19,572 bases of DNA from contig DASVCT010000064.1 in the NCBI GenBank assembly GCA_036381475.1, forward strand, positions 1 through 19,572, read 5' to 3'. Below, piece by piece: positions 1 to 5,471 of the stretch. The stretch is from ZC4RG29 sp036381475 (GTDB lineage Bacteria > Bacteroidota > Bacteroidia > Cytophagales > Cyclobacteriaceae). Every line of letters begins with the position of its first letter. Positions within the stretch are counted from its first letter, which is position 1. The notes under the pieces are model-generated. The model saw only the letters and a program-made list of their open reading frames with translations, did no database searches and was not told the origin of the DNA. The position numbers and the translations under genes are program-made.

Positions 1-8
1 ACTTCTTC

Positions 9-35
9 TTCTCAGAACTGGAACGCTTCTGAGAA
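9..35. repeat. Perfect inverted repeat, 9-bp arms
   Basis: TTCTCAGAA at 9-17 is the exact reverse complement of TTCTGAGAA at 27-35, separated by 9 bases. There is no T-run on either side, so it is not a typical intrinsic terminator. It could be a weak terminator of a gene lying to the left, or a protein-binding site. Confidence 0.5.
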
Positions 36-67
36 AGTGTTGGAGTCTTGGAGTGTTGAAGTGGTGC
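36..67. repeat. Degenerate 8-bp-period array (AGTGTTGG-like)
   Basis: Four successive 8-bp blocks read AGTGTTGG, AGTCTTGG, AGTGTTGA and AGTGGTGC. The unit differs from the other arrays but the period is the same. It lies just right of the inverted repeat at 9-35. Confidence 0.55.
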
Positions 68-132
68 CTCGATTATAGGGCGTACCCGCGCGCTGGGTCC
101 CTTTAGGGATGCAAGGGTTGCGCAGGGGTGTA

Positions 133-209
133 GGGGAATAAGGAAATAAGGAAATAAGGGAATAAGGGAATAAGGGAATAAGGGTATAGGGGTATAGGGT
201 ATATAGGGG
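133..209 (+). repeat. G-rich 8-bp-period array with G-quadruplex motif
   Basis: Units run GGAAATAA (142-149, 150-157), GGGAATAA (158-165, 166-173, 174-181), then diverged copies of 7 to 9 bp with TATA between the G-runs, up to GGGG at 206-209. From 158 on there are seven runs of three or four G separated by 4 to 6 bases, which meets the usual G-quadruplex pattern on the + strand. The array is the cause of the spurious minus-strand open frame here. Confidence 0.8.
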
Positions 210-238
210 CAGCACGGAATGCACTTAAGTTACGTCTT

Positions 239-259
239 ACCGATCACCGACCACCGGCA
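239..259. repeat. Three-copy 7-bp array (ACCGATC-like)
   Basis: Three adjacent 7-bp blocks read ACCGATC, ACCGACC and ACCGGCA. It is short and degenerate and could be chance, but it sits in the same spacer as two other arrays. Confidence 0.4.
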
Positions 260-364
260 GACAAAATAAATTGTATTACCTTCATAAGGGTCTTTTACGG
301 ATGGCTTGAATAGGTTGCGTGGTTTCCGAAGTGTAAAAGGCGCCTGGTAATCTCCGCTTAGCCT

Positions 365-661
365 GTGACCGTGGTCAGGACAAGAAATGATATCGTTTTT
401 TTCTGGGTGAGCCTGTTCATACTCATCTATTTCACATTTCTATACCTGGACTATGCCATTTTCAAAATTCACTCGATCCTATTAGACGTTTTCAGAGAAC
501 TGATCACCTTTCCGTTGGTATTCGGCCAATTTGTTTTGTTGATATTGCTGGTAGTTCAATGGAAGAAAATCCATTGGTCGTTTAATATCTATTATCTGGC
601 GTCCGCTGCCATTCTGATGGTCACGATTCTGTTTACACTGTGGAGCTTCTTCGTTGCCTGA
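365..661 (+). CDS. Small three-helix membrane protein, unknown function
   Basis: This open frame encodes 98 residues and I do not recognise a family. Three hydrophobic stretches, roughly residues 9-30, 44-66 and 74-97, suggest a small integral membrane protein with little outside the bilayer. An in-frame TAG ends at 361, so the frame must start at GTG 365 or at the GTG two codons later; no ATG is available near the N-terminus and no Shine-Dalgarno site is obvious. The length, composition and lack of a competing frame make it plausible, but the weak start and absence of a recognised homologue leave doubt. It is convergent with the gene ending at 692. Its function cannot be inferred from its neighbours. 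Confidence 0.55.
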   Translation: MTVVRTRNDIVFFWVSLFILIYFTFLYLDYAIFKIHSILLDVFRELITFPLVFGQFVLLILLVVQWKKIHWSFNIYYLASAAILMVTILFTLWSFFVA

Positions 662-685
662 TTTTCCAGCAAGGTCACAGCTTTA

Positions 686-702
686 TGGGATTTACAATCC
701 CA
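686..702. terminator. Hairpin between convergent genes, no T-run
   Basis: TGGGATT (686-692) and AATCCCA (696-702) form a perfect 7-bp stem with a 3-base loop. It overlaps the stop codon of the minus-strand gene and lies 24 bases after the stop of the plus-strand gene. A T-run is missing on both strands, so a terminator role is possible but weakly supported. Confidence 0.3.
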
Positions 703-1459
703 GCACTTCCCTCCGTGTCCAAATCTCATCGAGGGGTTCGCCGCGGCTGCTGAGTCCCTTATGCCGCCATTCTCCGTTTTCCAGACTAAAGTCGAATTTG
801 AGGCTGGCGCCCACGCGCGACTTATCGCGCGAGAAGAATTCGATGTGTTCGGTATACTTGCCATTCTCGGTTGTGTAGGTTCCGCCGCCGGTTCCAAAAA
901 ATTCTTTGGTTTCGGTGTTGTAGGCGATCCACTGGAAGCGTGTCCCCGATAGGATCTTCATCGTTTTTCGGACACCCGGTGTACGGCGGCGGACCTCTCC
1001 ATTCTGATAACGACCGGTGATCAGCCAGGCTCCCGCCAGCTGCCCGGGCGTGCCATCGTCGAGGCGTTTCCACATTTCTTTTTCGTCACCGGATTTCAGC
1101 GAAAACTTGTCGTCGCCCGCCTCCAGCGGAAAACGTTCCTCTTTACCGACAAGGTCGGGATTGCTCGTGTTGTATTCATACAACTGGACGAGGTTTGTTC
1201 CTTCAATCCTCCATGAGCCGCCCGCCGTGCTGATAAAGTCGCCATCCGCTCTACGGTATATCGCGATCGTGAAATACTTCTCGGTAAAAATGCGCGTCAT
1301 GCGCTGGTCGCCGGCGTCATATTGCCATCCCCCGACAAGGGAACGAGGAGCATCGTCCACCGGACGAAACGATATCAACATCACGGCAATGCCGATGAGA
1401 ACCGATGCGAACGCCCTGTACCCGACAAAGCCATTCGCAAATCGCGCTATTGCATCCAT
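692..1459 (-). CDS. Membrane-anchored or secreted protein with two lipocalin-like halves (DUF4488-like)
   Basis: From ATG at 1459 the protein has 255 residues; the frame opens at 1486 but the extra nine residues look non-coding. A hydrophobic segment at about residues 17-32 acts as signal peptide or anchor. Two related halves follow, about 41-135 and 141-250. Each begins L-x-G-x-W, has a Gly-rich turn (STAGGSW and GTGGGTY), a beta-rich stretch and an ending of the type [ED]-x-W-x-R. This resembles the lipocalin-like DUF4488 proteins of Bacteroidota; the match is from memory and the function is unknown. The gene lies 55 bases downstream of the nucleotidyltransferase on the same strand and could be cotranscribed with it, although a GTCAAT inverted repeat sits between them (1494-1513). 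Confidence 0.75.
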   Translation of the reverse strand: MDAIARFANGFVGYRAFASVLIGIAVMLISFRPVDDAPRSLVGGWQYDAGDQRMTRIFTEKYFTIAIYRRADGDFISTAGGSWRIEGTNLVQLYEYNTSNPDLVGKEERFPLEAGDDKFSLKSGDEKEMWKRLDDGTPGQLAGAWLITGRYQNGEVRRRTPGVRKTMKILSGTRFQWIAYNTETKEFFGTGGGTYTTENGKYTEHIEFFSRDKSRVGASLKFDFSLENGEWRHKGLSSRGEPLDEIWTRREVLGL

Positions 1460-1514
1460 ATAACTAAGATACGAAACGGACGCCATACGGGATATTGACT
1501 TTCTTACGTCAATG

Positions 1515-2435
1515 TCAATTCCACAATTGCGCGGGGTACTCGCCTTTGCTGACCAGACCCCGGATACGCGATGACACCATGTCCTTGTCTTCCTGGTAGG
1601 TTACGCCAAACCAGGTGTCACCGCCCGAGATGATCCGGACCTTTCCACGGCCTTCTTTCACCATTCTGTTTACGAAGAGGGGAATAAAAAATTCCGCTTT
1701 GGGCTCCTTGTGCTTTTCCCTCAGGAAATCGACAAACATTTCGCCAGCGATAGGAAAAATTGTGGGATAAAATCCCCAAAAGTTCATCGACGTTGGTGTC
1801 TCAGGATCCATGATGATGTCGCCATCGGGTTCGCGCGCTATGATCTTTCCGTTCTCCTGCACGATTTTCGTCCTTTCCACAACGGATTTGAGATAGCCGG
1901 CGGAATCGCTTTCACCACAACCTCGCGACACGCTGCCGTGTTCCGACAATACATCCTTGAGTGTGTAGCCGATGAGTGCATGAGCGCCTTCGTTATCCGT
2001 TGCAAAATGCTTTGCTACGGCGCGAAACGCCTCACTGCCATAGAAATCGTCGGCGTTGATCACGGCGAATGGTTCAGCGATCACATCCTGCGCGCACAAC
2101 ATCGCGTGTCCAGTGCCCCAGGGTTTTTGGCGATCGGAATTCCTGTATTCTGCCGGTATGAGTTTGTCGAGCGACTGGATCACGAACTGGACCTCGACCC
2201 GGCCCTGGAGCCGCGGCAGGAACATTTCCTTAACCGCTTCCTGTATTTCTTCCCGAACTATGAACACGACCTTTGTAAACCCGGCCCTGATGGCGTCATA
2301 CAATGAGTAGTCCATGATCGTTTCGCCGTTGGGTCCGAAGCCGTCTATCTGTTTTATTCCACCGTACCGGCTGCCTATTCCGGCGGCGAGTACGAGCAGT
2401 GTTAACTTTTTTTGCGTGCTTTTTGGTGTGTCCAT
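1515..2435 (-). CDS. Sugar-phosphate nucleotidyltransferase family protein
   Basis: This 306-residue protein starts at ATG 2435. The N-terminal LVLAAGIGSRYGG motif (about residues 14-26), followed by K-Q and G-P-N-G-E, is the nucleotide-binding signature of the NTP_transferase family (GT-A fold). That family joins a sugar-1-phosphate to an NTP to give an NDP-sugar and pyrophosphate. A later A-V-I-N-A-D-D-F-Y-G stretch supplies the metal-binding Asp pair. There is no left-handed beta-helix acyl- or acetyltransferase domain, so it is a single-domain enzyme. The nucleotide and sugar cannot be fixed; MurNAc-1-P, glucose-1-P or mannose-1-P types are all possible. It is divergent from a sugar carrier, which suggests a role in using an imported sugar, but this is inference from position only. 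Confidence 0.88.
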   Translation of the reverse strand: MDTPKSTQKKLTLLVLAAGIGSRYGGIKQIDGFGPNGETIMDYSLYDAIRAGFTKVVFIVREEIQEAVKEMFLPRLQGRVEVQFVIQSLDKLIPAEYRNSDRQKPWGTGHAMLCAQDVIAEPFAVINADDFYGSEAFRAVAKHFATDNEGAHALIGYTLKDVLSEHGSVSRGCGESDSAGYLKSVVERTKIVQENGKIIAREPDGDIIMDPETPTSMNFWGFYPTIFPIAGEMFVDFLREKHKEPKAEFFIPLFVNRMVKEGRGKVRIISGGDTWFGVTYQEDKDMVSSRIRGLVSKGEYPAQLWN

Positions 2436-2492
2436 AGGGTTTTCGTTTTTTTCTTAACAGTATGCAAATACCGACCTGAATTATTGTACGCC

Positions 2493-2500
2493 CAAAATTA
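2493..2500 (-). promoter_or_regulatory. Possible -7 box for the nucleotidyltransferase gene
   Basis: On the minus strand these bases read TAATTTTG, matching the Bacteroidota TAnnTTTG consensus. A start of transcription a few bases downstream would give an mRNA leader of about 50 bases. No good TTTG -33 element is seen at the usual distance, so support is moderate. No equally good box was found for the divergent carrier gene; TAGCTTTA at 2501-2508 is the nearest. Confidence 0.4.
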
Positions 2501-2569
2501 TAGCTTTAGCCGGGATTTGCTTAATTATCGCTGTGCATGACCCAAATAATAACCAAACCTTGACTTTGC

Positions 2570-3868
2570 ATGACTGACCAGAAGAAGCACTATGTCCTTT
2601 CGATGACGATCATCGGGGCTTTATTTTTTGTGTTTGGGTTTGTTACATGGGTTAATGGCACACTCATTCCATACCTGAAGATCGCTTGTGAACTTGAAAG
2701 CGAATTGCAGTCCTACCTGGTGGCCTTCGCCTTCTACATCGCTTATACGGTGATGGCGCTGCCGTCATCCATGGTGCTGCGCGCAACGGGCTACAAGAAA
2801 GGCATGGCATTGGGACTGCTCGTGATGGCGGTGGGGGCACTTGTGTTTGTTCCTGCTGCCAACGCAAGAAGCTACGGCATGTTCCTGATTGGTTTGTTCA
2901 TCATTGGCACGGGGCTCGCCCTCCTGCAAACTGCGTCAAATCCGTATGTATCCATTATCGGGCCCATTGAAAGTGCGGCGACCCGTATTAGCATCATGGG
3001 AATCTGCAATAAGGTCGCCGGTATTCTCGCGGGTCTGATCTTCGGTTATATCGCACTCAAGGATGCGGATGGGCTTGAGGCGAATCTCGCAGCCATGGAC
3101 GCCACGGCCCGGGCCAATACACTGAATGAACTCGCAAGTCGTGTGGTGGTACCATACCTGATCATTGCCGGGGTGCTCGTGGTGCTGGCCCTGGCAGTTG
3201 TATTTTCATCGCTCCCTGACATCAACGATGAGGGAGATGACGGCGACGCTGTCGCGGGCGCCGAAAACAAAAAGAGCATCTTCGATTTTCCACACTTGTT
3301 CCTCGGCGTGCTTGCGTTGTTTCTGTACGTCGGCGTCGAGGTCATGGCTGGCGACACGATCATCAGCTATGGCAAGACACTCGGTATCGAACTTTCTATA
3401 GCGCGGTATTTTACCCAGGCGACGCTCGCCTGCATGCTGATTGGCTACATCGTCGGAATTTTTACGATCCCCAAATACATTTCTCAACAGGCGGCGCTCA
3501 GTATCTGCGCCGTGTTGGGTGTTGTATTTACCATCCTCGCGCTCGTGACCGATCACTACGCGTCTGTCGCGTTTATTGCATTGCTCGGCCTGGCAAACTC
3601 GCTGATGTGGCCTGCGATTTTCCCGTTGGCTATTAGCGGACTAGGACGATTTACCAAGATCGGATCTGCGTTGCTGATCATGGCCATTGCCGGCGGCGCG
3701 CTGCTACCGCTGCTCTATGGCTGGCTGCTGGATCAGCCCGGCTGGAATTCACAGCGTGCTTATGCCATGATGGTGCCATGCTACCTTTATATCCTGTATT
3801 TCGCAACGAAAGGGTACCGGGTAGGAAAGGTTCGGATAGGAAAGACCGAACCGGCACGCGCTACTTAA
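2570..3868 (+). CDS. Sugar MFS transporter, FucP/GluP type
   Basis: This 432-residue protein has about twelve hydrophobic segments, the usual length and topology of the fucose/glucose/galactose branch of the major facilitator superfamily. Family motifs are visible: FFVFGFVTWVNGTLIPYLK in TM1 (about 19-37), FAFYIAYTVMALPS (about 53-66), and LLQTASNPYVSIIGP (about 118-132). It should import a hexose or 6-deoxyhexose across the inner membrane. Residues usually acidic in E. coli FucP (Asp in NDIL, Glu in LETAANP) appear here as Gly30 and Gln120. The coupling ion or substrate may therefore differ from FucP. The ATG at 2570 is preceded closely by CTTTG and no Shine-Dalgarno site is clear. The stop overlaps the convergent pnuC stop. 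Confidence 0.9.
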   Translation: MTDQKKHYVLSMTIIGALFFVFGFVTWVNGTLIPYLKIACELESELQSYLVAFAFYIAYTVMALPSSMVLRATGYKKGMALGLLVMAVGALVFVPAANARSYGMFLIGLFIIGTGLALLQTASNPYVSIIGPIESAATRISIMGICNKVAGILAGLIFGYIALKDADGLEANLAAMDATARANTLNELASRVVVPYLIIAGVLVVLALAVVFSSLPDINDEGDDGDAVAGAENKKSIFDFPHLFLGVLALFLYVGVEVMAGDTIISYGKTLGIELSIARYFTQATLACMLIGYIVGIFTIPKYISQQAALSICAVLGVVFTILALVTDHYASVAFIALLGLANSLMWPAIFPLAISGLGRFTKIGSALLIMAIAGGALLPLLYGWLLDQPGWNSQRAYAMMVPCYLYILYFATKGYRVGKVRIGKTEPARAT

Positions 3869-4529
3869 CTTCAGTTGGACCGTAACTCCTGTACTCCCTT
3901 GACCAGTTGTACCAGCCGTAGGCGGCGATGAGTGTGTACACAAAGTACTGCACGCCTACGAATTTGATGCCCTTGATGAAGTAAATGTAAGTCGCCGTAA
4001 GGTCGACGATCATCCAGATGATCCATACCTCAATTTTCTTTTGGATCGCTGCGTACGTCACGGCAACGCTCGTGACTGTTATGAAAGAGTCGAGATAGGG
4101 AAACGCGCTTGGTTGGGGAAAAAGGGCGGGAAGTATTTCGTGGAGCTTGCTGGCGAAAGTACCGACGATGAATGTTCCCGCCACTGCAATGCCGGCTAAT
4201 ATTGCCATTTGGGACGCCTGCATGTGGCTCACCTTCAACTCCTTCTTTCGATCTTCCTCGCCTGGCCGCGGATGGGACCACCGCCACCAACCGATCATGT
4301 TAGTCACGGTGAAAAAGCCGTACAGGAACATGTCGGGATACAGCTGCACCTGGTAAAAGAGAATGATGAACAGGATGTTATTGACAATTCCTACCGGCCA
4401 GTTGAGGATGTGGGCGCGCGCCGACAATACGACGAAGATGAACCCCGCCACCGTTCCGAAGAACTCCAGGTAGCTCATTGGGTAGCCCCAGATTTCAAAG
4501 AAGATGGAGTCGATGTCGAAAAATTCCAA
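3861..4529 (-). CDS. pnuC: PnuC-family vitamin transporter (nicotinamide riboside-type)
   Basis: This 222-residue polytopic protein carries the PnuC signatures: G-Y-P-M-S-Y-L-E-F near the N-terminus, N-W-P-V-G-I-x-N at about 43-50, LYPDMFLYGFF at about 63-73, G-W-W-R-W at 80-84 and a final A-Y-G-W-Y-N-W segment. The family moves nicotinamide riboside by facilitated diffusion, with trapping by phosphorylation; some Bacteroidota relatives (PnuT) carry thiamine. No TPP riboswitch is seen upstream, which favours but does not prove nicotinamide riboside. The start is taken as TTG 4529: an in-frame TAA lies seven codons upstream and the first ATG (4478) would remove conserved family sequence. It lies 33 bases after the SDR gene, probably in one transcript, and overlaps the 3' end of the convergent carrier gene by 8 bp. 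Confidence 0.88.
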   Translation of the reverse strand: MEFFDIDSIFFEIWGYPMSYLEFFGTVAGFIFVVLSARAHILNWPVGIVNNILFIILFYQVQLYPDMFLYGFFTVTNMIGWWRWSHPRPGEEDRKKELKVSHMQASQMAILAGIAVAGTFIVGTFASKLHEILPALFPQPSAFPYLDSFITVTSVAVTYAAIQKKIEVWIIWMIVDLTATYIYFIKGIKFVGVQYFVYTLIAAYGWYNWSREYRSYGPTEVK

Positions 4530-4562
4530 GAGAAGCTGATGAACGTGTTAGCTGTTGCAAAT

Positions 4563-5348
4563 CTACAAGGTGGGTGTTCTTCCACCATCCACAGGAAGAT
4601 TGACACCGTTGATATAAGCTGCGGCGGGTGAGGCCAGGAATGCTGCCGCTGCTGCGATTTCCCTCGTGTCGCCAATCCGCCCGACAGGGATTTCGCGGAT
4701 CATCGCATCCAGAACTTCCTGCTCCGTTCTGCCCGATTCACTGGCACGTGTTTTCAGCAGGTCTCTCATGCGACCGGTCTCGAACGCCCCGGGCAAGAGG
4801 TTATTTACGGTGATGCCGTAGGGTCCGAGTTCCGATGCGAGGGTCTTCGCCCAACTCGCGACAGCGCCGCGAACCGTATTGGAGACTCCGAGTCCGCGAA
4901 TCGGAACCTTGACCGATGTGGAAATTACATTGATGATGCGCCCGTAGCCCGACCGCTTCATTCCTTCGACGCATGCCTGCGCGAGTACCTGGTTGCAGAT
5001 TAGGTGTTGGGTATAAGCCTGCGCGAATGCGTCGGGATCCGCGTCAATAGCTCTGCCGCCCGGTGGACCACCTGTATTGTTTACCAATATGTGCACGGCG
5101 TTCTCTGCGGTGTAGTCGTTTATTACCGACTTGACTTTTTTGGGAAATGCAAAATCGGCAACGCGATAGTCATGATCCTGTCCTGCTGCCCCTGGTAATT
5201 CCTTCAGTACCGCCTTCAACCGCTCTTCGTTCCGCGCCAACAGGGTCACCGCGGCACCCTGCAGTGCCAGCTCCATCGCTATGGCCTTTCCGATACCTTG
5301 CGTACTGCCACACACGACAGCACGCTTCCCCGACAGATCAAGATCCAT
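4563..5348 (-). CDS. Atypical short-chain dehydrogenase/reductase lacking the YxxxK pair
   Basis: From ATG 5348 the protein has 261 residues, normal for a classical SDR. The frame stays open to 5465 only because it reads through an 8-bp repeat array, so that extension is rejected. It has the Rossmann motif G14-S-T-Q-G18-I-G20, N-N-T-G-G at 90-94, Ser143 at the usual catalytic serine position, and the C-terminal N-G-V-N-L-P-V-D-G-G motif. At the positions expected for the catalytic Tyr and Lys (143+13 and +17) it has Ser156 and Arg160. This fits the divergent FabG-like subgroup described as BKR_like_SDR_like (cd05344, from memory). The substrate is unknown, and it may not be a conventional oxidoreductase. 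It is followed by pnuC; a TATATTTG box lies upstream at 5371-5378. Confidence 0.88.
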   Translation of the reverse strand: MDLDLSGKRAVVCGSTQGIGKAIAMELALQGAAVTLLARNEERLKAVLKELPGAAGQDHDYRVADFAFPKKVKSVINDYTAENAVHILVNNTGGPPGGRAIDADPDAFAQAYTQHLICNQVLAQACVEGMKRSGYGRIINVISTSVKVPIRGLGVSNTVRGAVASWAKTLASELGPYGITVNNLLPGAFETGRMRDLLKTRASESGRTEQEVLDAMIREIPVGRIGDTREIAAAAAFLASPAAAYINGVNLPVDGGRTPTL

Positions 5349-5370
5349 GATATGGAAGATTAGTGAGGGG

Positions 5371-5378
5371 CAAATATA
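5371..5378 (-). promoter_or_regulatory. -7 promoter box of the SDR gene, abutting a repeat array
   Basis: The minus strand reads TATATTTG, a perfect match to TAnnTTTG, 22 bases before the SDR start codon. The region where a -33 element would lie (about 5396-5402) is entirely inside the AATGAGTG array, with no TTTG. The promoter's upstream half is thus made of repeat units. Confidence 0.5.
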
Positions 5379-5381
5379 ATC

Positions 5382-5428
5382 AATGAGTGAATGAGTGAAT
5401 GAGTGAATGAGTGAATGAGTGAATGAGC
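5382..5428 (+). repeat. AATGAGTG tandem array (8 bp, five copies plus a partial)
   Basis: Exact AATGAGTG units run 5382-5389, 5390-5397, 5398-5405, 5406-5413 and 5414-5421, followed by AATGAGC. The array lies between the stop of the mltF-type gene (5472) and the start of the SDR gene (5348). The same unit occurs in the opposite orientation at 18711-18774. Confidence 0.9.
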
Positions 5429-5443
5429 GGCCACCTTCACCTC

Positions 5444-5466
5444 TCACACTCACACTCACACTCACT
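5444..5466. repeat. CACACT 6-bp tandem array
   Basis: Three to four copies of a CACACT-type unit lie directly right of the AATGAGTG array and just after the stop of the lytic transglycosylase gene. The two arrays leave little unique sequence in this spacer. Confidence 0.65.
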
Positions 5467-5471
5467 CTGCC

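Larger units (their letters stand above)
1..364. other. Gene-free spacer rich in short tandem arrays
   Basis: No credible gene is visible here. The only long open frame (minus strand, 12-224) is created by repeats and has low-complexity Leu/Pro/Tyr/Ser content. The spacer carries a perfect 9-bp inverted repeat (9-17 with 27-35), a degenerate 8-bp-period array (36-67), a G-rich 8-bp-period array (133-209) and a three-copy 7-bp array (239-259). No TAnnTTTG promoter box was found before the downstream gene. The left neighbour lies outside the window, so this may be only part of a longer spacer. Confidence 0.7.

Noticed and set aside
12..224. Minus-strand 70-codon open frame in the left spacer
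   Set aside because: It is read from the AGTGTTGG- and GGGAATAA-type arrays, giving low-complexity Leu/Pro/Tyr/Ser sequence with no family match.
5349..5465. N-terminal extension of the SDR gene
   Set aside because: The added residues come from the tandem arrays and lie upstream of the -7 box; the conserved fold begins at ATG 5348.
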